Shown here: positions 54,547-64,000 of the stretch, in pieces
How the letters are laid out: the number at the start of each line of letters is the position of its first letter
How positions within the stretch are numbered: the first letter of the stretch is position 1
Assembly: GCA_002803225.1 (NCBI GenBank)
Contig: NXFV01000050.1
Coordinates: 1-64,000, forward strand
DNA length: 64,000 nucleotides
Direction of reading: 5' to 3'
Source: Gamarada debralockiae
Lineage: Eukaryota > Ascomycota > Leotiomycetes > Helotiales > Hyphodiscaceae
Position numbers and translations under genes: made by a program
The notes under the pieces: generated by a model
What the model was told of the DNA's origin: nothing
Database searches by the model: none
The model's input: the letters and a program-made list of their open reading frames with translations, nothing else

Positions 54547-56291
54547 ATGATGGAGCCCGAGAGCAAGTGTGTTGGCTCGGAGTCTCAGAAGAATATGTTG
54601 GACGAGAAGCCTGAAGCGATCAAGGATTTCATCTCGCCGTCGATCGACTCGGTTGACTCAATCCAGTCCGACGACTTATCCGCACTTGAAAAGAACGTCT
54701 TGCCAAAGGACATAGCGGAAGGTCGACACGGAGAACCACCAACATCAGATATAACAAGAACGACCTATCTAGCATTCGCAAGAATGTGTGTCGTCGACCT
54801 GACCGAAGCACTGGACGCGACCTCAATCGCCGTTGTACTACCCGTGAGTCACCCTCCTTCCCTCCCTTCCCTCCAAACACAAACTCACACCCACAGGCAG
54901 TAGCAACAGCCCTCCACGCCTCAACAACACCCACCTTCCTACTAGCAACAACTTTCCTATTATGCTCCACAATCTTCCAATTCCTCTTCCACGCGCTCTC
55001 CGTTTCCTTCGGCCGAAAACCCATCCTTCTCCTCGCTCTCACCGTCTTCCTCCTCGGCGCCATAATTGGCGGTTGGGCGCCAACCATCCATGTCCTGCTC
55101 GCCGGTCGCATCGTGCAAGGAATTGGAGCAGCCGGGAGTATCACATTGACGGTTGTAATTGTAACGGACCTGGTGTCGTTGAGAAACAGAGCTCCTTGGC
55201 TTGCGATGCTGAATGTCATGTGGGCGTTGGGATCCGTGACTGGGCCGGTAGTGAGCGGTGAGTTTGTGAGGGTTAGTTGGCGGTGGATTTTGCGGTTGAA
55301 TATCCCACTTGTGATTACGTCTTTCACGGGTTGGTGCTGCATTCCAACATCCCATCCCAAGCTCCGGTCTCCTCAGTAAATTCTCACAACTGGATTACAT
55401 GGGTGCGGCTCTTTTTCTCATCTCCTAACAGCCTTCCTCCCCATTACCCTAGCTGGAACCATCGCACCTTGGAAATTCATTCCAATCTTGTTCCCATTCA
55501 TCCTCGGCTTCCTCGGCCTAGTCCTCTTCATCTACCACCAGAAAAACCTCTCCTCCCACTCCTCCTTCAAAACAAGCCCCCTAATCCGCCTCTCAATCTT
55601 CTCCAACCGCACAACCCTAATCGGACATTCAGGAACATTCGTCCACGGCATCCTCCTCTGGACAATGCTCTACTACCTCCCCCTCTACTACGAAGGCGTA
55701 CTCGGCTTTTCACCCCTCCAAGCAGGCGTGGCCGCTTTCCCAGAAACTTTCACTGTAGCTCCAGCCGCTATCGTTGCGGGTCTCACGATTTCCAGGACTG
55801 GAACATATGTTTGGGCTTTGAGGATGGGCTGGATTTGTACCATGTTAGGAATGGGATTGCTTTGTTTGCTTAATGTTGGTACCCAGGTTTATGCGTGGAT
55901 TCTGTTGAATTTGCTACCGGGGATAGCGTTAGGAACGCTAGTACCCGCGGGCAGGACAGCTATCCAAGCCGCGACTACCCCTGCGGATTCTGGGCATGCG
56001 ATAAGCATGTTTTATATGATTCGGGGTTGTGGACAGACGGTTGGTGTTGCAATCGGGAGTACGATTTTTAGATATCAGCTCGCTGATGTTTTGAGTTTGG
56101 GGAGTTGAGGGACCAGAGCAGAAGCAACCGTTGAGGGCTTGTTGCGGATTCTGAGATCCTTGAAGGAGAACGGTGAAGATAATAAGGAGCTGATTGAAGG
56201 TATTGTGAGGGCATTGAGGGTGGTCTGGGAAGTTGGGTGTGCGCCTGCGGGTGTGACGGCTATGGCGAGCTTTTTGGATGAGGGGGTATAG
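54547..56291 (+). pseudogene. MFS transporter (DHA type), frameshifted and stop-containing
   Basis: Exon 1 is 54547-54843 and exon 2 starts at 54897. The protein begins MMEPESKCVGSES and runs through typical MFS helices (DLTEALDATSIAVVLP, FGRKPILLLALTVFLLGAI, AGRIVQGIGAAGSITLTVV). After LVIT a GTCTTT...CAG intron gives KFSQLDYMGAALFLIS, but the next part, TAFLPITLAGTIAPWKF, is in a different frame. One base is missing near 55424-55430. Later an in-frame TGA at 56106-56108 (SLGS, stop, GTRAEATVEGLL) cuts off the last 60 residues, which continue in frame to a TAG at 56289-56291. The parent gene would be a drug or toxin exporter of about 560 residues. It could still be a sequencing error at the frameshift, but two lesions favour decay. 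Confidence 0.7.
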
Positions 56292-56662
56292 TTTGGATCG
56301 AAAAGGCAGGGCGGAAGAACTAAAAGCGGATGATGGTACCAAGATATAAATTAGAGAAACTGACAGCAATTTGGTCATTCGAATTTATTCCGTTTCAATG
56401 AAGTGTTCGCAATTACTCGATATGTGGCTGCCACTTGACAGTGCCATCTGCACAACAGGTAACTTCATACGAGAAGCGTGTCCTAGAAATGGCCTAAACA
56501 TCCAATGAACTCCAAAGGTATCTCTTGTTCTGTTAGGAATCAAATCACCATATATATCCATCGACATATAACCACATCCGGAACACCAAACACTTTGATT
56601 GCTCACATTGAAGTATCGTCTCTCAGCAGTCTCCCTGGTATTTGAGCCATGTCCTAATATCC
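56292..56662. other. Convergent 3' intergenic region
   Basis: Shared 3' flank of the MFS relic and the DUF2985 gene. No feature was recognised. Confidence 0.4.
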
Positions 56663-58973
56663 TTACATCGTGGTCGTCGGCCCCGTCGTAGTAGTCGTCG
56701 TTGTCATAGAAGTATTGTTGGGTTGGGATTGGGTCGCGGGTTGATGTTCAGGGGCCGATTCCCAACGCTCAACATCTACACCATCACCTCCCGGCACAGC
56801 TAATCCTGCTTCCTGCTTCTTTTCATTCATCGGGCCAGCAGTCGACTGATCCGCGCCCGGCACCTCCATCAACTCGTTCCGATGCTCCTCTTGTTTCCTC
56901 TTCTCTATCTTGTTCATCGCTTGAGCAGTGAGCTCTTGTCTGAACATCCTTTCTAAGACATCCTTCTTTCTTGTCTTGTGGTCTCCTACTGAGATGAGAA
57001 CTCCTGCTGTGATGTTGCAGGTAATGGAGCAGCAGAGAATGACTGTCGTGAGTGCGAATGGTCGGACGTGGTAGCTGATAGCCCATGTGCAAGTTCCTAG
57101 CGCGATCTGGAGCAGGGAATGACAATCTAGTAAGACCACAACTGCAACGAGAAGGCGGAGTGGGAAGGCAAAATGCGTGGCGGTTTCGTGGGGTTTGTAA
57201 AAGGTATGTGAGCGAGCGAATTTCTTTTGGTGGTGTACGAGACGTTTTTGTTGTTGCGGGCTGAGCACACTGTACTCTGTTTGCTTGTTTTCGGCGGCCT
57301 CTGCATCGGTATCTGGTTGTTGATCCCATGAAGGCGCCAAGCCTGGCAGATCGTTCCGGTTCTGCAGTTTCGGAAGGGATTGTTCTCTTCGGAGTCGCCA
57401 GGTTAGGTGGTGATAGTGTGCGATGAAGCACATGTGGTACGTATCGACGGCTCGGAAAGGGGCTAGACCATCTCCAATAATGGCGAAGAGAGCGACAAGA
57501 ACGTTGTCGATGACATTGACAATATAATCTTTCCGGCCTCCGATATTGATCCATCCTATTTCTGTCAGTGACAACTCGCCGACTGGGATTTGGTGCGTCT
57601 TACCGATCAAGAATAACACCCAAGCAAGACCAAAAAGTGTGATCAAAGTAGCGTATAGTGTAACAAAGAATCCAAGAGCTTATGAGCGCGTCAGCAAAGT
57701 TCCGACCCCGACATTGGATCTGGCTTACGCTTTCTCACATATTGTCCAAATCCCTTCATACTCCTCTTAAATTTCTCTTTCCTTGAATGCATCAAATGCC
57801 TAACATGGTCATTCAACTCCGCTCTATCTTCCGCTGTCCAGCCTTCCAATCTTTCGCCATGCGGCAATACTGCGAAATGCGAATCATCAAGGTGAGAGGT
57901 CATTGAGGTAATTGTGTATATCCGTTCAGCTTCCAATTCTTCCTCGATGATTTCATCCTCAATGATTTCGGCCGCTTCCTCAATTACCGGCTCTTCCTTT
58001 GTCGTCGGGGCATGCGTAGCAGTTGTGGTGTGTCGAGTAAGAGTATAGGTCGGTCTTCGATTCAAGTATCGACCCAGGTCAGGGACGAATAGTGAATTCT
58101 GGACATTCGTAAGAGTATTAAGAGTCGAAACTTCCGGATCTGCACCAAATCAGTCGTGGCCCATATTCCAAACAGCCAACTATGCTCACCGATAGTATCT
58201 AACACATCCACCATATCTGACTCGTACTGCTCCTCCTGTGACTCCGCCGGCGCAGTATTAATCGTATTTAACGTCGGGAAAAATCGAGAATATGTTTGTC
58301 CAGCAGCATTGCTCAATCGTCTCCCAATTCCAAAATATCCAGGATGATCCGGATTCGGATCCACCTCCCCCAAGTTCTCAGGCGGGAGAACCAAATTCGG
58401 CGGTCTTTGCGGTACGTTCGACGTAGCAGTCCCTTCTTCTAGGGGCGGCATGTAAGCCGATCCTCTCTGCACTCCTCTCGCCCCAGGTAACGCCTCCCAT
58501 TGCATATGCGGCGGATCCGAACTCGATCGTCTTCGTCCTGTGTGATCGCCCTCCGGTCCACTCAGCGTCCGATTCTCATGTCTTAAATATCTATTGCTCC
58601 CACTGCCGGACCTAGACCTCGTCGCAGAGGGGGCCTGAACAGTGAGATGTCCATCTGTCCCCGGCGTCGGAGGAGCCACTGCTGGTCCCGCAGCAACACT
58701 CAAATGTCGGACACCTCTATACTCGACATTACTGCCCGCTCGTGGCCTTCCCGCCGCAGCAACGCTCGCAGCTCTCGCCCTCTGAACACTCTGACTCGAC
58801 GGCAGACGTCTTATCCGAATACTCGGTCTCCGCCATGGTTCATCATCTGCAGGTTCAGAGGAGGCGGTTGATCTTGGTCTCGGATTCGATCTCGGTGTGG
58901 CTTGTGTCTGTTGTTGATTCTGTCCTTGGGTCGTATCGTCGATATTTATTGAAGGAGTCGTTGGGCGTTGCAT
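56663..58973 (-). CDS. DUF2985-type integral membrane protein
   Basis: Four exons, 58973-58190, 58139-57729, 57678-57604 and 57555-56663, join to 720 residues. The first 260 residues are a disordered Arg/Ser/Pro-rich cytosolic region (RSTASSEPADDEPWRRPSIR). An acidic stretch follows (EEPVIEEAAEIIEDEIIEEE). The membrane part (LGFFVTLYATLITLFGLAWV, DNVLVALFAIIGDGLAPFRA, VDTYHMCFIAHYHHLTW, LLQIALGTCTWAISYH, TTVILCCSITCNITAGVLIS) follows the order of fungal DUF2985 proteins. The C-terminus is a charged tail ending in a Thr run (about ten residues). The function is unknown. Family members are thought to be plasma-membrane or vacuolar proteins. All introns are consensus. Confidence 0.8.
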
Positions 58974-59622
58974 TGTCGCGTAAGTTAGAAGAACGAGGGT
59001 TAATCAGATTAGATGGAGACGAGGGAAGGGGCGTTTTTGTTGGTGAAGACCTTGGGCGCTTTTCAGGGAAGCTCGGAGGCTGGTCGCAACGCTATGTCAT
59101 CGGGGCCGCTTTTAGCTTGCTTACGAGTATACAGTAAGCAAAAGTAATGTAATCAAATCGCTAGAAGAATATTCACATGTATCCTTCTCAATAAGAATTC
59201 TGCACCAAGAAAATTTCTCAAAGCAAACTGGGTGGGAGTTTGGAATTCACATATATTTCCACGTTTGGGATGTTGTCAAACAAGCCAAGCTATTCGGTGA
59301 CTCTCCCCGAAAGGATGAACCACGTACAGGAAGATCATAAACCTGTTTGTATTAGTACAGTATTACTAAGGGTCTTTTCAAACGAAACCTTATTATTTGG
59401 GAGGGATTTAGAGAAAAAGCTTGGTCGAATTGGGCGGGCGATTTCTGAGTGGTTGGATTTGGGGAAGCCACGTGAAAGGCGGGCAAAGATATTGCTGACT
59501 ACGCAGCCACTTCTCCCTGCCAACAGAATTTTTGTCCCGATTGAGGCGGAAATCCGTTGATGGGAATTGGGTAGTTAAATGTGTATTTCTAGGGTATCTA
59601 ATACTGTCTATCCAAAAAGATG
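58974..59622. other. Intergenic region between two minus-strand genes
   Basis: Contains the promoter of the DUF2985 gene and the 3' flank of the MFS gene. Short plus-strand frames (58742-59137, 59240-59560) show no domains. Confidence 0.4.
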
Positions 59623-61252
59623 TTATCTTTCTTTCTCATCTGATCTTCTCTCTTTCCTTGCCTTCCGCCAGTTGTCGAGTCCGAAGAGGAGCGACAAAAT
59701 GACCCCTGAACCTGCCAGACCAATTCCCAAATACCATGCCCCTCGATATCCTTTTAGGATATCCCTTCCGCTATCATTCACATGTCCCTCAATGGTACCT
59801 GCGATTCCAAGAGCGAGAGAGATTGAATAGTTGACAATTGTATTGACCAAAGATGCTGAGACACCTTGATGTTCTTTCGGCATAGCGTTACTGAGTAGCA
59901 GGTTTGCTGCTGGGAAAGACATGTCCCTATGATCGTTAGCAATGATAGAAGATGTAGGAGAAACGGTTGCAAGCTTACATTCCCCAAGGCATAATAATCA
60001 ACGACACAAAAGTCTGTGCCCAATATGTCTGTCCAACAGGAGCCGTGGCGAGAAGTATGAGCCCCACCGTGAATGCAGTCAAAGCAATCATCATGATGAT
60101 GCTCCCAGGCACGCGATTCAATATGTAGCCCGTCGTAAGAGCAGCGCACAACCCACTGATAATCACAGGCGTGAACTGTGCGCTGGCGAGCAGAGGACTG
60201 ATCCCTCGCAAATTCTCGAGAAATTGCCAGAAGTAATACAACCAAACACTGTAGCTTGCCCAACCGAAGCCAACGCATGCTAATAAGAACCCAACGTCTC
60301 CATCCATGACTTCGAATGGCACCAACGGGAACTTTGCAACGCGAGTCTCGACGAATGCGAAGAGAGCGACGAAGATAAATCCCACGATGAGAAGAATATA
60401 GGTGTATGGATTCGTCCAGCCGACAACAGGAGCTTGATTCCATGCAAAGTTGACGAGGACGAGACCAGATACACCCGTGATCGAACCCAGGGCATCGATA
60501 CGGGACCACATGTTGATCGAGTTGTCGAGATGAGGTGGCGGAGTGTAAGGGATGACAAGCAAACCTATCACCATGAATAAAACACATACTATTGCTGTGA
60601 TCCAGTATGCCCACGGCCACCAAGCGAACTCAGCCAGCAAGGAGGAGAACGCTGCTCCAACAACGTAGCCACTCGGAGCTGCAGCGCCGAAGAGACCGAA
60701 CACCATTTGCTTCCGCGTCCCAGGCTGGTATGAGCGGCCCATAATTGCAATCGCATTCGGTAACGTGAATGCGGGACCAATTCCCTGGAACGCCCGGCAA
60801 CAATCGAAGAAAATCCTATTCGAGTACACACTAAACCCCGCCAGAAGCGACCAGAGCCCAAACCAGGCGAATCCCAAAATAAACAGCTTCTTGTGCCCAT
60901 ACAAATCTCCCAAACGGCCAGCAATCAAAATGAACGTTCCAACAGTTAGTGAGTATGCGGCAGGGAACCAACTCAGCTCTCCAGGATTCGTGGTCCCGAA
61001 ACTGACGCCGATAATGCGGGAGGGGGCAATGGATTGGGCGAGTGCGGCTTGTGTCATGAATTGGGCCATGCAGAGGATGAAGACGAATGCAGATTCGTGG
61101 ACAAGGTTTTGGGGTCGTTCAACGTTGCTTTGCATGAGGTACGCAGCGAAGTTTCCTCTGGACTCGTCGTCCTGCTGGGTGTTCTGCATCTCGAGGTCTG
61201 CTCCATTGTGAGTTGGTGAAGTCAGTGTGGGCTCTGACGATTCAGAAGACAT
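59623..61252 (-). CDS. MFS drug:H+ antiporter (DHA2, 14 helices)
   Basis: Two exons, 61252-59979 and 59926-59623, give 525 residues. The joint is AT|G (M-D-MSFPAAN). The N-terminal tail is acidic and Ser/Thr-rich. The motif-A loop is AGRLGDLYGHKKLFI (residues about 111-125), and the helix-5 motif-C-like block is GAAAPSGYVVGAAF. About 14 hydrophobic helices fit the DHA2/azole-resistance type of exporter. Such carriers expel drugs or secondary metabolites across the plasma membrane using the proton gradient. The gene starts 853 bp from the divergent MDR reductase gene at 62106, so shared regulation is possible. Unlike the MFS relic at 54547, no lesions are seen. Confidence 0.9.
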
Positions 61253-62105
61253 CGTTTCTGGATTCTGATCGAGAGATTGAGTTCTAGATGAGTCCTTGAA
61301 TTCGATCTTGCTGCGTTCAATTTGCGGCCGGTGTTCTCTTACAAACGGAAATGGACTCAGAGAAGAGCAGTCATCAATCTACACGAAAACGGCAGAGTTA
61401 GAGACATCTCGTGGGATCTCCTCAAGTATAAAAGCTCGTTGCCAACACGAAATAAATGAGAAAGACCTGATATGACTTCATATCGTGTCGCACAAAACCA
61501 TCTTAGTTCCCGGTGCCAGCTTTGGCATCGAGCCCAATCGATCGGTAAATGCTTAAGGGTCAGTTAATGTGCTCCATTGCTGAGGCAGCTTCCTCGGAAA
61601 ATTTATAAAATATCGTCATCGCCGCTCTGAAGAAGGTCTTTTAAGCAATGATACGCCGAAGCTGTTGAGTTGAATGTCGTTGACGAATTTTCATTGGGAC
61701 GGGAGACAAAAAATTCGATGTCAAATTTCACGGTCCGGACGGACGAAGGATAGACGCTCCACTTTTTAAGGTATTTGGCCAGATCTCCGTGAAAAGCTTA
61801 TCTGATGGGATTCTTGCTGGTGCCCTGTTGTTACGTGATGATTTCCATCGGCAGCATTGAGAGGAACGGAACGACAGTACCGGACGGGAAGACAACGCCT
61901 TCCACCTCCCGGGAACGAACTGCGAAAAGCGAGGTTCCGCAATAGCCACTCACGACCCCCACCATCCTTTGTGAATAAGTCGTTAATCAGCACAATGCAT
62001 CTCACTCATCGCCTCCAACGCCGCCGTAAAGAACACATCCATCCTGCTTATAAAATCAAGCTCCTACCGAAGTAAGCCTGCCATCAACGAATAACTCGCG
62101 CCAAA
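61253..62105. promoter_or_regulatory. Shared divergent promoter region
   Basis: The 853 bp separate two divergent start codons. The left side serves the MFS exporter and the right side the MDR reductase. It includes a CGTCCGGAC-type palindromic word near 61733-61742 (CGGTCCGGACGGACG), which resembles inverted CGG triplets bound by fungal zinc-cluster regulators. This is only suggestive. Confidence 0.4.
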
Positions 62106-63074
62106 ATGACTACCATGAAAGCCCTTCGTCTGACTCGCCAAGACGCCGCGTCACCCCCTATCCTCTCGCTTGAGACGCTCCCCAAACCAGCGCTTACCCC
62201 TGGCCATCTGCTTGTGAAAGTCCACGCTTCTGCTATTCATCCTAGCGATATTCTCAACTTGAAAGGAGTGTTCGGATTCGCGACATTTCCGCGTGTTCCT
62301 GGGCGCGATTATGCGGGGATCGTGGTAGATGGTCCGGCTGAGAGGATTGGAGAGGAGGTTTATGGCACAAGTGGATTTACGCAGGCTTTCACTGAGGATG
62401 GTGCGCAGGCCGAATTTATTCTTGTGCCCGAAGGTGCTGTTGCGCCGAAACCGAAGAATATTTCTTTTGCGCAAGCTGCTTGTATTGGTGTTCCCTTCAC
62501 GACTGCGGCTCTGACTCTGCGAAGAGCGAATATTTCGGCTGGGGATGTCGTGCTGGTTCTCGGTGCGAATGGAGCGGTTGGATCGGCTGTTGTGCAAGTT
62601 GCGAAGAGCAAAGGATGTCGAGTCTTATCGGCGACGCGAACGGACAGTGACGATGTTAATACGGCAAAGGACCCAGAACTCGGTGCCGTGGATGCGCTGA
62701 CGGAAGGCAAGGGAGTCGATGTCGTTGTTGATACTGTTGGTCAGCCAGCGCTGACAAGAGCTGCCATTTTGAAGCTTGGAAGAGGAGGGAGGCTGGCTTT
62801 CATCACAGCACCCAGAACAGGTTCTAGCGATTTGGCGCTGGAGATGTTGGATTTCTATCGCAAGGAGAAGACGGTAATCGGGTGCAATACATTGTTATAC
62901 TCGGCCGAAGAGTTTGCAGAGTTGATGAAAGGCTTGACTCCTGGTTTCGAGAAGGGCGATTTGAAGGCTGCTGATGAGGGAGAATGGACGCACGTTAAGT
63001 TGGAGGATGGTGTGGATTCTTATCAGAAAGCCCAACAGCGTGGGGCTGGAAAGTTTGTTATAGTGATGGAGTAG
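62106..63074 (+). CDS. MDR-superfamily (quinone-oxidoreductase-like) reductase
   Basis: A single exon of 322 residues starts at the ATG at 62106. The N-terminal catalytic fold has HLLVKVHASAIHPSDILNLK and FPRVPGRDYAGIVVDGP. The cofactor-binding motif is DVVLVLGANGAVGSAVVQVA (residues about 147-166), followed by GKGVDVVVDTVGQP. No zinc-ligand cysteines occur at the ADH positions, so this is the zinc-free, NADPH-dependent quinone or enone reductase branch. The substrate is unknown. It is divergently arranged with the MFS exporter at 59623-61252. Confidence 0.9.
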   Translation: MTTMKALRLTRQDAASPPILSLETLPKPALTPGHLLVKVHASAIHPSDILNLKGVFGFATFPRVPGRDYAGIVVDGPAERIGEEVYGTSGFTQAFTEDGAQAEFILVPEGAVAPKPKNISFAQAACIGVPFTTAALTLRRANISAGDVVLVLGANGAVGSAVVQVAKSKGCRVLSATRTDSDDVNTAKDPELGAVDALTEGKGVDVVVDTVGQPALTRAAILKLGRGGRLAFITAPRTGSSDLALEMLDFYRKEKTVIGCNTLLYSAEEFAELMKGLTPGFEKGDLKAADEGEWTHVKLEDGVDSYQKAQQRGAGKFVIVME

Positions 63075-63723
63075 ACGTTTTTAATGCCTACAGCTCTCGG
63101 ATAACTTCAACAAACACGGAAAACCTTTCCTCAGCAGTCTGTATCACTGTATCAAGTCGAGATCGGGGTGGGGAAACCCTGTAACTTCGGCACTGTGCCC
63201 CGGCATCATTACCCCGCACATTCAACTATTAACTTTCGACAGACAACGACATCCTCTTGGTCAAGTGACAGAGTAAGTCTGTTTCCAACTCAATGTTCAT
63301 CAATTCTTTCAGGCTGTACCATACTTTGGAATCCCCGATCTACGTTCCGTCGCAGAAAATGCTCGTTCTGGCCCGAGCAGCCGAGTGGCAGTAGAAGATC
63401 AGCCAGGAGATGCCAGATATCCAATGTGGGGCATCGCATTCTGTGGCTAATCATCTCTAAAATGATGAAGTCTCTATCTTTTTTGCGGTTAAATTCTTGT
63501 ATCTGAATTTAAGTCCACTTCTGGAGAAAGTTTGAGCTGGAAGCTTGACAAGGATCGAATATTCATATAAATCAATATTCAATATGGATACCTCCACAGA
63601 GGAAAGTTTCTTTGCATGTGAATGTAGCCTGTCAATCAAACATAAAATGGCCAATATTTCCCACTGCAATGATCCATTCTGTATCGGCTTCTGCTTGCTA
63701 GTAGACATTCAATTCCCCTCGCT
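63075..63723. other. Region before the GH7 gene, mostly unassigned
   Basis: A short plus-strand stretch at 63325-63450 reads AVPYFGIPDLRSVAENARSG with a stop after PMWGIAFCG. It might be a fragment of another gene, but I do not recognise it. The rest is the presumed promoter of the GH7 gene. Confidence 0.3.
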
Positions 63724-64000
63724 ATGGCATCAAAGTTGCTTCTCGCGGTATCCATCTTCGCGGCAATTGCAACGGCTCAGCAATCAGGAGCCTATACATC
63801 AAAAGTTCATCCAAGTCTGCTCTCCAAGAAGTGCACTGTCCATGGCTGAACAACAGTCAACAGCTCCATCGTCCTCGATGCCAACTACCGCTGGCTTCAC
63901 ATTATTGGCGGGTATTCACCCTGCGTGCCCTCTGGCTTTGATCCAGCATAGTACCCCAATGTCACAGTTTGCGGTGCAAACTGCGCACTCGAGGGAGTCG
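63724..64000 (+). pseudogene. GH7 cellulase (cellobiohydrolase/endoglucanase) gene start, with stops
   Basis: From the ATG at 63724 a signal peptide (MASKLLLAVSIFAAIATA) precedes QQSGAYTSKVHPSLLSKKCT. This matches the mature N-terminus of GH7 enzymes (QQxGTxTxExHPxLxWxKCT). The frame then hits TGA at 63847-63849, where the family has Cys in SCTTVN, and TAG at 63949-63951. Beyond them TTVNSSIVLDANYRWLH and NVTVCGANCALEGV continue the GH7 consensus. The window ends here. Intact enzymes hydrolyse cellulose outside the cell. This copy is truncated after about 41 residues unless the stops are sequencing errors. Confidence 0.75.

Noticed and set aside
54629..55360. 243-residue minus-strand frame over the MFS relic
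   Set aside because: It is the complement of clear MFS helices, Arg-rich in the way antisense frames are. Not a gene.
56823..57554. 243-residue minus-strand frame in the DUF2985 gene
   Set aside because: It overlaps in another frame the well-supported membrane exon 57555-56663. Shadow.
59778..60623. 281-residue open frame antisense-frame within the MFS gene
   Set aside because: It lies in a different frame of the intact transporter, is Cys/His-rich without a pattern, and spans the real intron. It is a shadow frame.
54547..63074. Secondary-metabolite gene cluster
   Set aside because: Two MFS genes, an MDR reductase and membrane proteins are adjacent, but no PKS, NRPS, terpene or RiPP-type backbone gene or cytochrome P450 is present.
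1..64000. CRISPR arrays, operons or bacterial features
   Set aside because: No regularly spaced repeats were seen. Intron structure and gene families are those of a filamentous fungus.

Overview
The window comes from the nuclear genome of a filamentous ascomycete (Pezizomycotina). A leotiomycete is my best guess, but the sequence alone does not prove it. The grounds are short GT-AG introns of about 40-60 nt with fungal branch points, and typical families: HET, ankyrin-CorA, FunK1, DUF2985, a PF11951-type regulator, a Rim15-type receiver and GH7. Many relics also carry CAG-to-TAG, CAA-to-TAA or CGA-to-TGA stops, as expected from repeat-induced point mutation (RIP). Intact genes sit in islands separated by long AT-rich stretches full of transposon and pseudogene debris, so this is an accessory-type region rather than a conserved core.

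Layout. 0.5-4.9 kb: a ten-exon ankyrin/CorA-like membrane protein. 5.5-7.7 kb: a Gypsy-type LTR and gag relic, a HET pseudogene and a hAT transposase relic. 8.7-9.6 kb: a small Rossmann-fold oxidoreductase. 10.7-12.4 kb: two poorly understood membrane or cell-surface genes. 15.1-18.3 kb: a convergent pair, an uncharacterised gene with one in-frame TAG and a heavily mutated kinase-like pseudogene. 18.3-22.3 kb: AT-rich debris. 22.4-24.3 kb: an F-box/LRR-like protein. 24.5-24.8 kb: a FunK1 kinase relic. 25.3-26.6 kb: a D-amino-acid-oxidase-like flavoprotein. 29.4-33.3 kb: a large NAD-dependent glutamate dehydrogenase with an unusual tail. 34.3-35.8 kb: a CAX cation/proton antiporter. 36.8-38.4 kb: a PF11951-like regulator. 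38.5-39.4 kb: an SDR pseudogene. 40.5-43.3 kb: the most unusual gene, a five-exon fusion of a fungal ubiquitin-like/zinc-ribbon signalling protein with a Rim15-type receiver domain, followed by a second, out-of-order Rim15 piece and an LTR end. 44.6-45.7 kb: an intact SDR. 46.3-49.9 kb: a Mutator-like relic, a HET-gene fragment and a mariner element with 34-bp perfect inverted ends, right against an intact HET gene (50.0-51.9 kb). 52.1-53.9 kb: a TLC-like/Lgt-like polytopic membrane fusion. 54.5-63.1 kb: an MFS pseudogene, a DUF2985 membrane protein, an intact MFS exporter and a divergent MDR reductase. 63.7 kb to the end: the start of a GH7 cellulase gene that already carries two stops.

How the genes fit together. 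No biosynthetic backbone enzyme (PKS, NRPS, terpene cyclase) is present, so the transporter and oxidoreductase genes do not form an evident metabolite cluster. The recurring themes are nonself and stress signalling (HET, ankyrin, ubiquitin-like, kinase and receiver modules) and active gene birth and death beside transposons. Exon boundaries were chosen by hand from frame continuity, splice consensus and remembered family architecture. They have not been tested against transcripts or databases.
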